Shown: piece after piece, positions 52,494-61,128 of the stretch
How the letters are laid out: each line of letters opens with the position of its first letter
Position numbering within the stretch: position 1 is the stretch's first letter
DNA from: CAYZXL01 sp964482435
GTDB lineage: Bacteria > Auribacterota > JABMQX01
Reading direction: 5' to 3'
NCBI GenBank assembly: GCA_964482435.1
Contig: CAYZXL010000001.1
Location: 1 to 64,000 of the forward strand
DNA length: 64,000 nucleotides
Made by a program: the position numbers and the translations under genes
Notes under the pieces: generated by a model
The model's input: only the letters and a program-made list of their open reading frames with translations
Databases searched by the model: none
Told to the model about the DNA's origin: nothing

Positions 52494-54473
52494 ATGCGCG
52501 ATAGATGGCTCAGAGAAATTCTCCTGCTTGGCGCTGTTCTCGCCGCCGTCCATGTCACGACAGGGGCATGGTGCGACCTCCCAACCGCCAACCAAGACCA
52601 TCCATTTCTATTTATCAACGACAAGGAGGTTGCCGAAGCTCGGGCGCGACTCGGTCGCGAGCCGTGGAGTTCCCTCCTCGAGGAGCTGAGGAAGGAGGTC
52701 GAGGAGGACCTTCGGTGCCCGCTTCCGGAATTCGAGACGGAGTGGTGGCAGAGCGCTAACAACCACCCATGGGGCGACATTTATCCCGAGATTGCCGAGC
52801 ATACGATGTTCGTCCCCTGGAAGCCGATGGTTGCCGCTCACCGCATCAGCACGCTGTATCTGCTTACCGGAGAAGAGCGCCTGGCCCAGCATCTTCTGAA
52901 AGTCCTGCGACATTACTCAAGCTATACCTTCGTGTTTGAACATTATGACGTGGGAATGAATTACGCGGGCTGGGGCACCCTCGCCCTCGACGTTTACGAC
53001 CGCATCTACGGCCGCTGCACCGAAGACGACCGCCGCGTGATTGACGCATTCTTCAAGCGCATGGGCGATGCCATCTGGAAAAACGACCAGGCATGGCTCC
53101 AGCATGGTTGGGGTGGCAAGCACAACAATCACTTCGCGTGGCACAGGATGGCGCTGTGCGCGATCGGGCTTTTCTTCGGAAACGAGGAGTACGTTCGCCA
53201 CGCCCTTTACGGTGCGGAAGGAGTCGTGGAACTTCTCGACGAGGGGCTGATAGACGAGGGGCTCTGGCACGAGAGCAGCATCCACTATCACTTCACGGCT
53301 CTGCATGGTCTCGCGAGCATCGCGGAGATGCTTCGCCATTCGCAGCACAGCTTCGATTTGTATCATCGGCAATTCGCTCGAGCACGCTCCCTCAGGAACA
53401 TGTTCGACGCTCCGCTTTTGACACTTTTTCCCGACGGAACAATCCTTAACGTCGGCGATTCCTACGGGCGGAAAGCCCACATCCGGGAAATGCCCTGGTA
53501 CGAGTACGCCTACGCGGTCTATGAAGACCCCGGATATGCCTGGGTTCTCGCGCAAGGGAAGAGAAATCCGGAGGTAGCACTCCTCCACGGCCGCGAGTTG
53601 CCTGCCCAACCTGAGGTCGGCGTTTCCGCACCATCCGTCTCGTCTCACCTGTTCCGCCAACACGGATACGCATTCCTGAGATGGGAAGAAGGGCCGGAAA
53701 CCGGGGCAGGAAGGGGTGTCGCGGCAGTTGTCAATTTCGACAGAAACGGTATTCACTGCCACCACGACCATCTCAGCCTGATTCTCTTCGGTGGTGGGCG
53801 ACTTCTCGCGCCCGACCCGGAAGCCCGCACGTCGGGCCACGCTTTCTCGCGCCCGGTCCAGCGAGAGCTGAACCGCTCAGTCATCTGCCACAATACTGTC
53901 ACGGTTGATGGGCGAACCGAGCAGGGCATCCTTGACGAGCCGCTGGAAATTGCCGCGTGGAATCTCTCCGAAAACCAGAAGTCCGTCTGCGTGATTGACC
54001 GAGATGGAAGAGTCTATCCCGGCGTCGAGCTTGTGAGGACCGTTATCGTCTCCGGCAATCGCATCAAAGACGAATTTCGCGTCTCGTCGAAGGAGGTGCA
54101 CGCTTACGATTGGCTTTTTCACACTTACGACGACGAGGGAATCGTCAGAACAAATCTCTCGTTCACGCCGACCTCTCTTCCCAACGAGGGGCCGTGGCGA
54201 TGGATCAGGAATCCGCGTTTGGCGCGGACGGATGGCGACTGGGAGACATCATGGCATGTCGGGAACGTCGAGCTGAGATTGAAGATGGCAGCCGCGCCAA
54301 AAACCGAAATCATCGCCTGCGACTTCCCGCAGGACGACCAATTCACCCCTCCGCCAATTTCCATGCTCATCGTCCGGCGGAGAGCGGCGGAGACGACATT
54401 CTCTGCGGCGTACGAAGTCCGAACCGCCGACAAGCCAACCACCAACCAGGTCAGGCCGCGGCTGAACCGCTGA
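52494..54473 (+). CDS. Secreted heparinase II/III-like polysaccharide lyase
   Basis: A 659-residue secreted protein with the two-domain layout of heparinase II/III and alginate lyase relatives: an alpha/alpha toroid (SSLLEELRKEVEEDL, LLTGEERLAQHLLKVLRHYSSY, WLQHGWGGKHNNHFAWHRMA, DEGLWHESSIHYHFTALHG) followed by a beta-sandwich (FLRWEEGPE, NGIHCHHDHLSLILFGGGRLLAPDPE). Candidate catalytic residues are the Tyr and His in ESSIHYHF and the histidines in HCHHDHLS. It cleaves uronic-acid polysaccharides in related enzymes; the exact substrate is open. The ATG at 52494 has GGGAG five bases upstream, opening a signal peptide (EILLLGAVLAAVHVTTGAW). Confidence 0.85.
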   Translation: MRDRWLREILLLGAVLAAVHVTTGAWCDLPTANQDHPFLFINDKEVAEARARLGREPWSSLLEELRKEVEEDLRCPLPEFETEWWQSANNHPWGDIYPEIAEHTMFVPWKPMVAAHRISTLYLLTGEERLAQHLLKVLRHYSSYTFVFEHYDVGMNYAGWGTLALDVYDRIYGRCTEDDRRVIDAFFKRMGDAIWKNDQAWLQHGWGGKHNNHFAWHRMALCAIGLFFGNEEYVRHALYGAEGVVELLDEGLIDEGLWHESSIHYHFTALHGLASIAEMLRHSQHSFDLYHRQFARARSLRNMFDAPLLTLFPDGTILNVGDSYGRKAHIREMPWYEYAYAVYEDPGYAWVLAQGKRNPEVALLHGRELPAQPEVGVSAPSVSSHLFRQHGYAFLRWEEGPETGAGRGVAAVVNFDRNGIHCHHDHLSLILFGGGRLLAPDPEARTSGHAFSRPVQRELNRSVICHNTVTVDGRTEQGILDEPLEIAAWNLSENQKSVCVIDRDGRVYPGVELVRTVIVSGNRIKDEFRVSSKEVHAYDWLFHTYDDEGIVRTNLSFTPTSLPNEGPWRWIRNPRLARTDGDWETSWHVGNVELRLKMAAAPKTEIIACDFPQDDQFTPPPISMLIVRRRAAETTFSAAYEVRTADKPTTNQVRPRLNR

Positions 54474-54564
54474 GGCCCGTGAGACGCCGCTTGGGATAAA
54501 ACATCACAGACCCACCTACCGCCGGGGCAGCTGGCCTCTTTGAGCGCGTCTCGTCGGCTTGCCC

Positions 54565-54665
54565 AGGAGAAAAGCCCCCAAGGGGCGAAATACCTTAGCC
54601 CAGGGCAACGCCCTGGGGTGAGAGACACCCAAAGTAACAAAAGCCCTGTAAGGGCGGAATAAATC
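54565..54665. repeat. CCCTGTAAGGGCG-type intergenic repeat
   Basis: Short inverted units AAGCCCCCAAGGGGCGAAATAC, GCCCAGGGCAACGCCCTGGG and AAGCCCTGTAAGGGCGGAAT follow one another in the gap between the heparinase and GT2 genes. Repeats of this style are common between genes of PVC and Bacteroidota genomes. Confidence 0.65.
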
Positions 54666-54675
54666 GCCCCGCGCA

Positions 54676-55818
54676 TCAGAAGAACCGTGGGCGACCGATG
54701 CTCGGTTTGTGGGAATAATCCCCGTCGAGATAATTCGCGTAAAACGTCAATGTGTCCCGCTTGATCGCGTCAAGCTGCTCCCTGCCTGACGCATCGCTCG
54801 CCAGAAGCAACCGAGGGATGTAATTGTTGAACATCTGCTCGGCGCACTTCCCCGGTATTGCCAGGCGACAAAACGCCCACGCGAGCGTCTTGACGTGCAT
54901 GTCAACGGCGGACGGTTCCGTGAAGGTCGTTGTCGGCTGAACGTCGAAAGTCGTTCGGTTCATCTCCCCGATGACCGCCCCCGCTAAGACCCCCTCCACA
55001 ATCGGAATCGGCTCCGCGCAGTGGCGCCAGTAATCCTTCGGCTCAAGGCAGAGAAATCTGGGATTCCTCGTGAAAGCAATCCTCGCCACAGCGCGGCTGT
55101 ACAGTTTGTAGCCGCTTTTGAAATCTGGCACCTCCCCGTAAGGGGAATAGTATTGCGAGTTGAGGACTTCACTGCGTCTCGCGAGCCGGTAATTCATCGC
55201 GTCGAGGAGAATCCTGTTGCACAATTCCTCCATCTCCCCTCGACGAAAGCCCAATGGCCGATGCCGGTCTATTCGCCTCCCGATGACAAGCACGCGGTCG
55301 GTCTTCTCTTGCACGGAGATGTTGTGAGCCGACCGAACGAGGTTTGGAAGATCGCAGATGAAATGGTCGGCATCGCAATCGCGAACGACGAAGTTGCGGA
55401 TGCCGCCCGCGGGGGGACTTCTACGACCACGAATCAAGTCGGCTGTCTCCCGCGACGAGGTAACGGCTGCAAGTTCCCCGACGCCCCCGCGTCCCCTGCG
55501 TTCTGAGGCCATAAGGTGAAGAATCCCTTCGGTAACAGCATAGTGCTTCCCCTTGTTCTCCTCCAGGTAGAGCAGTTGAAAACTCTCCGCGCCCTTCGCC
55601 AGAGCCTTCTGGACTCTCCGCGCAATTCTGAGGCTTCTCTGGTCGCCATCCACGACGAGACAAACATTCTCCGGCCGAACGTACTCCTCGAAATTGTCAA
55701 GAGTCAGCGTCAACAACTCTTCGGCAAGAGAAGCCGCCGTCTTCCTCGAAAACCACACGGGCACCACCATCCCCGCCATCTCCCTGACCTGCCTCTCCGA
55801 AAGGTAAGTGTCTTCCAC
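54676..55818 (-). CDS. GT2-like glycosyltransferase with repeat-derived insert
   Basis: A 380-residue protein with the fold marks of GT-A glycosyltransferases: VVPVWFSRKTAASLAEELL, CLVVDGDQRS (nucleotide site) and FVVRDCDADHFI with a D-x-D metal motif. The late region LNSQYYSPYGEVPDFKSGYKLYSRAV could bind acceptor. Between these motifs, at about residues 106-140, lies a low-complexity stretch rich in Arg and Gly (ERRGRGGVGELAAVTSSRE). At the DNA level (around 55475-55515) it contains CAGAACGCAGGGGACGCGG, close to the dispersed CCGCAGAG repeat. The GTG at 55818 is the start. The acceptor is unknown. Confidence 0.65.
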   Translation of the reverse strand: MEDTYLSERQVREMAGMVVPVWFSRKTAASLAEELLTLTLDNFEEYVRPENVCLVVDGDQRSLRIARRVQKALAKGAESFQLLYLEENKGKHYAVTEGILHLMASERRGRGGVGELAAVTSSRETADLIRGRRSPPAGGIRNFVVRDCDADHFICDLPNLVRSAHNISVQEKTDRVLVIGRRIDRHRPLGFRRGEMEELCNRILLDAMNYRLARRSEVLNSQYYSPYGEVPDFKSGYKLYSRAVARIAFTRNPRFLCLEPKDYWRHCAEPIPIVEGVLAGAVIGEMNRTTFDVQPTTTFTEPSAVDMHVKTLAWAFCRLAIPGKCAEQMFNNYIPRLLLASDASGREQLDAIKRDTLTFYANYLDGDYSHKPSIGRPRFF

Positions 55819-55937
55819 TCGTCGTCTCCCTCAGTTCTCTTTTCGGACCTCAACAAATTCTTCAGGTGTTCACTCACCCACGTGCACGCCGGACCTCAAC
55901 CGTGGCATACCAATTCCACCTCACGAACTTATGAGGC

Positions 55938-56900
55938 CTATTGGAACATGTCAGCCTGTGGGGCTTCCGGCGGGCTTTCGGGTTTCCCAAGCTCGACGGT
56001 TTTGCCGTCGCTGGCGGCGATGACCTCGACGCGAGTCTCGTCGCTGAGCTTTTTTGCGACCTCCCAGGGCTTCGCCTTGAGCATGGTCATTCCAAAATGG
56101 GTTATGATGGCGAGGCGAGGTCGGATGCTGGAGATGAGAGTCCGGGCGTCGTCGTAGGTGAGGTGCATGACCTTGTCGCTTTCGTGCCGGACCATCCGCA
56201 CGAGGTTCACGACGAGGACACGCGACCCCGCGTACCATTCGCAGAGCTTGGGAAAAAAAAGGCTGTCGGTGACGAACGAGACGGGGCCCTCCTGAGACGA
56301 GAAGGTGAAGCCGTAGGTTTCCGTCGTGTGGTGATGCCTGCCGTGCGTCCGGAAATGACAGGGTGCTCCCGGCTCGTGGCTCTTGGCTCTCCTGGCTCTG
56401 GCCGGCGCGGCATACGCCTCGTCGTCCGTCGAGGATTCTACCGCAGAGGGCGCGGAGGCCGTAGAGTGGGGAGCAGCCTTGAGCGGCGCCGCGGGGCGAA
56501 TGGTGTATTCGGTATCGGGCTTGAGGATTTCGATTCGCTCGACGAATTGCCTGACGTAATTCAGGACGACCGGGTCGTTGCCGGACAGCGCTTCCTCCGG
56601 GACGAAGAGCGAGCCTCGTTTGGTGAATCCGCCGTCCGTCATCAGCTCAATCACGACGTTGATGTCGGTGGAATGGTCAATGTGGGTGTGGCTCAGGACA
56701 ATCGCGTCAATGTCCTTCCCCTCGATTCTTGGTCGGCTGGCAGCGCAGCGAACGAGGGTGCCGGGTCCCGGATCGAGGATGATTCCCCGACCGTTAATGG
56801 AAAGATACGTCCCCGCCGAGGAGCGAAGTTGTTTGAGAACCACATACCTGGCTCCAGCCGTTCCGAGGAATTTTATGCAATCGCCAGTGTCCATTCTCAT
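55938..56900 (-). CDS. MBL-fold metal-dependent hydrolase with in-frame repeat insert
   Basis: A 320-residue cytoplasmic protein with the metallo-beta-lactamase fold: GTAGARYVVLKQLRSSAGTYL, LDPGPGTLVRC, metal site LSHTHIDHS, later Asp in FVTDSLFF and His in AIITHFGMTML. This layout is like that of RNase Z or lactonase relatives of the GTAGAR type. Residues 146-184 form a low-complexity, Ala-, Ser- and Arg-rich insert absent from the core fold. The DNA for it (around 56440-56475) contains CCTCCGCGCCCTCTGCGGTA, matching the end unit of the dispersed repeat. The start is the ATG at 56900. The substrate is unknown. Confidence 0.78.
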   Translation of the reverse strand: MRMDTGDCIKFLGTAGARYVVLKQLRSSAGTYLSINGRGIILDPGPGTLVRCAASRPRIEGKDIDAIVLSHTHIDHSTDINVVIELMTDGGFTKRGSLFVPEEALSGNDPVVLNYVRQFVERIEILKPDTEYTIRPAAPLKAAPHSTASAPSAVESSTDDEAYAAPARARRAKSHEPGAPCHFRTHGRHHHTTETYGFTFSSQEGPVSFVTDSLFFPKLCEWYAGSRVLVVNLVRMVRHESDKVMHLTYDDARTLISSIRPRLAIITHFGMTMLKAKPWEVAKKLSDETRVEVIAASDGKTVELGKPESPPEAPQADMFQ

Positions 56901-57054
56901 GCTCGATTGACTGCGCTTTCCGAATTCGCCTGGCCCATGGCCGCAGTTTTCTACGCCGAAATGGAAGCTTACCCGACCGCCAACCCTGTTTCAACCCGAT
57001 TCATCAGCCGGGAAACGCTGTGTTCCAGTGGTTGTGAGACGGCTATCGCCTCAG

Positions 57055-57190
57055 TCAGGGGTGACAGAGGTCGCAGAGAAGAAGCCAACAGTTCGACAGG
57101 ATAACAGGATGGACCGGATAATCCTGAGAATCCTGTTAATCCTGTCCGATGTTCCTCTGCGCTCCGGGCGTGCTGAGCGGTGAGTCCCCC
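57055..57190. repeat. Longest ACAGGAT/CCGCAGAG palindrome copy
   Basis: The order is GACAGAGGTCGCAGAGAAG, GACAGGATAACAGGATGGAC, CCGGATAATCCTGAGAATCC, TGTTAATCCTGTCCGATG and CTCTGCGCTCCGGGCG followed by GCGGTGAGTCC. Both the inner and the outer arms of the palindrome can be seen. It occupies part of the 616-base gap before the metallophosphoesterase gene. Confidence 0.75.
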
Positions 57191-57226
57191 CGTGACTGGC
57201 GGATTACTGAGCCGGGGAGAATTCGA

Positions 57227-57256
57227 TTGACGTGGGTGTTGTCCCTTTGGTAGGAT
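57227..57256 (+). promoter_or_regulatory. Candidate promoter with structured leader
   Basis: TTGACG (57227-57232), an 18-base spacer and TAGGAT (57251-57256). A leader of about 260 bases follows before the metallophosphoesterase gene and starts with a GGCAACC/GGTTGCC hairpin at 57258-57293. I cannot match the leader to a known riboswitch. Confidence 0.4.
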
Positions 57257-57516
57257 ATGGGCAACCGGGTTACGGTCTGTCAACAGGAGGGTTGCCGTCC
57301 CGGGCGGGAAAGGGGCCGAGCCTCGTCGGCAGGCACGCGGCTGGGCGTTCAGGATAGACCCTTCGATGCTCGCACCGCCTCTGAACAGCGTGCAACGAAG
57401 CCGAGATTGCTGTCAGGCAGCACGGCGCCGGAGATGAACCGAGAATGGCAGCCTGGCGCCGGTCTTGAAAGGGGTTGCACTGAGTACAGAGCACGACCAA
57501 AAAGGAGCATTTTGAG

Positions 57517-58875
57517 ATGAAGAAGATTGTAGTGCTTTCGGATTTGCATCTGGGAGACCCGTCGAGCGCGCTCGTCGAGAGTACGGGGCAGGAGGTCTCG
57601 GCTGACCTTCCACATGGGGAAGCTTCAGCCCCGCTTCAGCCGGGGAGCCAAGGCGCCGCTATCGTCGAGCCTGACCTGGAGTGGTTCCGGAATGGGCTGC
57701 GGGAGTTGCGGGTTGAGAAAGTGGATTACGTTGTTCTGGCGGGGGATGCGCTCGATTTCTCGATAGCCCCATTTAAGGAGGCTTATTCGGCAGGCAGGCG
57801 ATTTTTCACGGCCCTCCGGAGGCTCAGCGTGGTCAGAGAAGTCATCTACATCCCCGGCAATCACGACAAAGACATCTGGGATTCCGTGCAAAAGGAAGTG
57901 AATGTTTTCAGGAGGCTCAGAGAAAGAAGGAACCCCGCGGACTTTCCGTACGAGCAGCCGGGGATTATTGACCTTTCGTCCGAGGGAGACGGGGTGCTCA
58001 ACCTGCCGGGCGTCAATTACGCGAGAGGGAGAAAGAGAAAGAAGCAATACGGAGACCTGTTTCTGGAGGGGCTGTTTCCGCCGGATGAGCATATTCCCGT
58101 CTCAGTGGTCTATCCAAACCTGTATGTGATCTTGCCGTCTCGCTCGCTATCCGACGCCGAGAGGCAGTGGATTCTCGTTACGCATGGGCATCTGTTTGAG
58201 CTTGCATGGGTTTTCATCACGGAGGTTTTCGGGGAGATGTTCAGGCAGGCTGCGGATGACCCGCCGAAGGGAGGGCTGAAGTGGCTGGAGGAATGCAACA
58301 TTCCGGCGAACAGTCTCATCTGCACGGGACTCGGGCAGGGCGGGCCGAGCACGAGGTTTCTGCGGCTGATGCAGCAAGAATTAAAGGACGGGAAACCCTA
58401 CAGAGCAACGAAGGTCGTGAAGGCCCTTATAAAGTGGCTCGACGACCGGGTTGACTACGGCTTCCCCTTAGAGATAGCTCAAGACGCTTTCCTCCTCCTC
58501 GGACAGAAACTGATCATCCACGAGCTAAACAAGCTTGAGCCTGCCCGAGGGAGCGAGACTTTTTTGAGCGATAGGAAGAAGTTCATCTCAGATTTCTTAG
58601 GCGCCACGCGATTGAGCATGAGCGCAATGAAAGACGAGGGGGTCGTCCCCGGAAACCTCGCTGCATATCCCGAATGCGTGATTTTCGGGCACACGCATCT
58701 GCCAATTTTCGCCGGAACGCCGCAGACTCTAAAGATGACCGATTCCGACGGGGGGCAGACGCAAATCAGATTCGTCAATACGGGGAGCTGCCTTCGCGGG
58801 CAGACGGCGGCGATGACTCTCATTGACGAGAATGGCCGCTGCTCATCGGCGAGGCTGGACTTTCCGAGCCGTTGA
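57517..58875 (+). CDS. Calcineurin-like metallophosphoesterase
   Basis: A 452-residue cytoplasmic enzyme of the calcineurin-like superfamily. Metal-ligand motifs are in order: VVLSDLHLGD, VLAGDALDFS, YIPGNHDKDI, LVTHGHLFEL and the C-terminal IFGHTHLPIFA. Insertions between the core motifs (for example residues 29-50 and 150-185) make it longer than simple members. The sequence shows two-metal chemistry but not the substrate, which could be a phosphodiester in a nucleotide or lipid (LpxH-type enzymes share the motifs but are shorter). The ATG at 57517 follows AAAAAGGAG. Confidence 0.82.
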   Translation: MKKIVVLSDLHLGDPSSALVESTGQEVSADLPHGEASAPLQPGSQGAAIVEPDLEWFRNGLRELRVEKVDYVVLAGDALDFSIAPFKEAYSAGRRFFTALRRLSVVREVIYIPGNHDKDIWDSVQKEVNVFRRLRERRNPADFPYEQPGIIDLSSEGDGVLNLPGVNYARGRKRKKQYGDLFLEGLFPPDEHIPVSVVYPNLYVILPSRSLSDAERQWILVTHGHLFELAWVFITEVFGEMFRQAADDPPKGGLKWLEECNIPANSLICTGLGQGGPSTRFLRLMQQELKDGKPYRATKVVKALIKWLDDRVDYGFPLEIAQDAFLLLGQKLIIHELNKLEPARGSETFLSDRKKFISDFLGATRLSMSAMKDEGVVPGNLAAYPECVIFGHTHLPIFAGTPQTLKMTDSDGGQTQIRFVNTGSCLRGQTAAMTLIDENGRCSSARLDFPSR

Positions 58876-59426
58876 GAAAGGGGAGGACCGGTATCCAAGG
58901 GGCTGGCGCACCTGCGACGGCCTTGTGCTCGAATTTGAGGCGGTAATTTGTGTTCTCATTCATTCTCGATCCCCGTGTGCTCTGTGGCTAATGACTTCGT
59001 TCGAGAGTACGGGAGTAGTCTATCAGGAGGGCGACCTTTTGTCAATACAAATTGGAAAGAGTGATTTTTTGGCAGGACCGTGAGGGTTGAGGTAATTCAA
59101 TGGGGCCGGGCGAGTCGCAGAGGAACTGAGGTGCGCGGCTCGTCGGATGGGGCCGTTCACCCCGGGGGGCTTGGGCAGGTGTTCGGCAATCCCCTCCAAG
59201 GGGGTACGTCCCGCGTATGCAACGGCGGACGGCCTCGCTTGGGCCGACGCCCCACCCCTCGCAGAGGAATCGGAGCATCGCGGCCGTTTCGCTGTGTATG
59301 CGCGGACTTACCCGCCAAATCTTGGGCAACTTTTTGGTCGCCGTTTGCGGAACTCTCCCGTCGAGTGAATGTCCGGCAGTGTTAGTTATCTCAGCTTGCC
59401 CCTCTTCCGCTTCAGAGGCTACGGCG
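58876..59426. other. Intergenic region between convergent genes
   Basis: 551 bases between the metallophosphoesterase gene and the end of the repeat-protein gene. The only possible gene is the low-confidence small protein listed at 59042-59329. The remainder shows nothing. Confidence 0.35.
59042..59329 (-). CDS. Possible ribbon-helix-helix small protein
   Basis: The first half of a possible 95-residue product (RVSPRIHSETAAMLRFLCEG, then WGVGPSEAVRRCIRG) looks like a ribbon-helix-helix DNA-binding fold: a short strand, a helix, a turn with SEAVRRCI and a basic end. The second half is proline-rich and unlike a protein domain. The start is a TTG at 59329 without a ribosome site. It may be a decayed antitoxin gene or chance. 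Confidence 0.28.
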   Translation of the reverse strand: MPKIWRVSPRIHSETAAMLRFLCEGWGVGPSEAVRRCIRGTYPLGGDCRTPAQAPRGERPHPTSRAPQFLCDSPGPIELPQPSRSCQKITLSNLY

Positions 59427-60332
59427 TTACCTTTTAACGGGCGCCCCCCAAATCAACCCGCCATTCTGATCAAACAAGCCCAGCAGGGGCCCGTCTTTGC
59501 CGACTCCGACCCCGGCACGGGGCTTGCCGTTCTCGTCGAGCAGACCCAGCTTGGGCCCGTCTTCCAGGACTGAGAGCGTGGCACGCGGCTTGCCGTTCTC
59601 GTCGAGCAGGCCCAGCGAGGGCCCGCCTTTGAGCACTGAGAGCATGGCACGCGGCTTGCCGTTCTCGTCGAGCAGGCCCAGCGAGGGCCCGTCTTCGTGG
59701 ACTGTGAGACCGGCACGGCGCTCGCCGTTCTCGTCGAGCAGGAGCAGCGCCGGCCTGTCTTTAAGGACTATCAGCGAGAGACGGGGCTTGCCGTTCTCAT
59801 TGAGCAGGAGCAGCGCCGGCCTGTCTTTAAGGACTGTCAGCGAGAGACGGGGCTTGCCGTTCTCATTGAGCAGGACCAGCTTGGGCCCGTCTTCGTGGAC
59901 TGTGAGACCGGCACGCGGCTTGCCGTTCTCGTCGTCGAAGCTCAGCACCGTCCCCTCCTTGAGCTGACCGAGCGTGGCGCGCGGCTTGCCGTTTGCGTCG
60001 TAGAACCATAGCCCGGTCATGTCCCTGAGGGCGGCCAGCCGGGCGCGCGGCTTGCCATTCTCGTCGAACAAGAACAGGACAGGCCCGTCGCTGCGGGCGT
60101 CCAGCGCGGCGCGCGGCTTGCCATTCGCGTCCACAAGAACGAAAGTGTTGGCGCGGACTTCTTTCGCCACGGACGCAGCGGGCCGTGCCTTCACGAACGC
60201 AGGGCGCAAAACCGCGACGCCGACGGCGCAACCTGCGATGGCCAATCCAACACCGGCCAACAGTCGGCGGTTGCGACGCTTTGCGCGAATCAACTGACGC
60301 TCCAGGTTTTCCAAGCGTTCTTCGATAGTCAT
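59427..60332 (-). CDS. Membrane-anchored protein of 22-residue tandem repeats
   Basis: A 301-residue protein. Residues 1-20 form a short coiled coil (TIEERLENLERQLIRAKRR), and residues 23-43 a membrane segment (RLLAGVGLAIAGCAVGVAVL). From residue 62 there are ten full and one partial copies of an exactly 22-residue unit with the pattern P-x-L-x-L-L-D-E-N-G-K-P-R-A-x-L-x-V-x-x-D-G. The spacing fits one strand pair per unit, as in a beta-solenoid or stacked-hairpin fibre outside the membrane. The DNA units of 66 bases are nearly identical in places, so copy number can vary by recombination. The ATG at 60332 has GGAAGGGAG upstream. The role is unknown. Confidence 0.8.
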   Translation of the reverse strand: MTIEERLENLERQLIRAKRRNRRLLAGVGLAIAGCAVGVAVLRPAFVKARPAASVAKEVRANTFVLVDANGKPRAALDARSDGPVLFLFDENGKPRARLAALRDMTGLWFYDANGKPRATLGQLKEGTVLSFDDENGKPRAGLTVHEDGPKLVLLNENGKPRLSLTVLKDRPALLLLNENGKPRLSLIVLKDRPALLLLDENGERRAGLTVHEDGPSLGLLDENGKPRAMLSVLKGGPSLGLLDENGKPRATLSVLEDGPKLGLLDENGKPRAGVGVGKDGPLLGLFDQNGGLIWGAPVKR

Positions 60333-60555
60333 TTCGGGCTCCCTTCCTTCCCAGGTTGCTCGGTTGTCTATTTGCCCCTTTTCCCTGGTTGAGGCTCGTC
60401 AGCCCCGCAGGGGAATCACCTTCTGCCCCTCCGGCGGCGGCGCCGGAAGCTTCAAGTTCCCGAGCGCGCGCTGCGCACACGTCGTTTCAATGCCTTTTCA
60501 GTCCCACTTATGAGGTCGAACCGAGCGATGGCTCCCATTCACCTTCGACGCTTGG

Positions 60556-60846
60556 TTAGGTGCGCTTCTTTTCGGCCGTGCCTTTCCAGAACTTAAAGAG
60601 TCCCCCCAAGAGCACACTGATAGCCTTGCGGATTTCCGCGCGTTGGTCTGCCAAACCTCTCAACTGGGCTGTGGCCTTCTCAAATTCCTCGTCACGAATC
60701 CCTTCATCCCGGAGTTGGTCTTCATGCTCTGAGATGAATGCCACAGCCGACGCGATATTGTTGAAGCCGCCCTGGAAATGCCCTGCGCCCGAAAGGTCTC
60801 TCAGACTGTTAAGAATCCCCTCCAGTTTCGTCATCATGTTCTCCAT
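60556..60846 (-). CDS. Small helical hypothetical protein
   Basis: A 96-residue, mostly helical, charged protein (KLEGILNSLRDLSGAG, AVAFISEHEDQLRDEGIRDEEFEKATAQLRGLADQRAEIRKAI) ending with FKFWKGTAEKKRT. No family is recognised and no membrane segment or signal is present. The ATG at 60846 follows GGAGGCGAGGGAAG, a good ribosome site. It lies between the repeat-protein gene and the integrase relic, all leftward. Confidence 0.6.
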   Translation of the reverse strand: MENMMTKLEGILNSLRDLSGAGHFQGGFNNIASAVAFISEHEDQLRDEGIRDEEFEKATAQLRGLADQRAEIRKAISVLLGGLFKFWKGTAEKKRT

Positions 60847-60884
60847 CTTCCCTCGCCTCCATTCAAAATCGGTTTCTCTTTTTC

Positions 60885-61128
60885 CTACTCGCGAAAGACG
60901 ACCACTTTGTTTTCACCTTCCCGCAAGCCCGGAATCCTGAGCTTTCGGACCGCCTCCGCGTTGTGCTCGTCTGTCAAGTGCACGTAAACCATCGTCGTCC
61001 GAATGCCCCATAAGAGTTTGAATCGTCGGGAGCGGCACACCCGCCATTGCTAGAGCCGAGCCGAAGGAGTGCCGGAGAACGTCCAGGTTGTCGCCGTAAT
61101 AGAGCGTGTTCTTCCAACCATCCGCCAT
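60885..61128 (-). pseudogene. Chimeric relic: DNA methyltransferase start fused to integrase end
   Basis: From the ATG at 61128 the first codons read ADGWKNTLYYGDNLDVLR, the typical beginning of a type III-like DNA methyltransferase. At LR the sequence passes directly into HSFGSALAMAGVPLPTIQTL and MGHSD, the C-terminal catalytic part of a tyrosine recombinase (Arg and His of the R-H-R-Y set). After GHSD a shift of frame is needed to read MVYVHLTDEHNAEAVRKL, which carries the nucleophilic Tyr, and then a stop at 60887-60885. So two genes were joined by a deletion, and the recombinase part has also frameshifted. Both source genes are otherwise gone. Confidence 0.75.

Noticed and set aside
55941..57104. 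387-codon open frame on the plus strand
   Set aside because: Antisense to the MBL hydrolase, which has the full metal motif set, and it runs into a dispersed repeat.
59579..59660. TGGCAC-N5-TTGCC sequences resembling sigma-54 promoters
   Set aside because: They recur with the 66-base coding repeat and lie inside a gene on the other strand, so they follow from the codons.
59440..60130. CRISPR-like regular direct repeats
   Set aside because: The 66-base units are the codons of a 22-residue protein repeat, with no unique spacers; variation follows codon positions.
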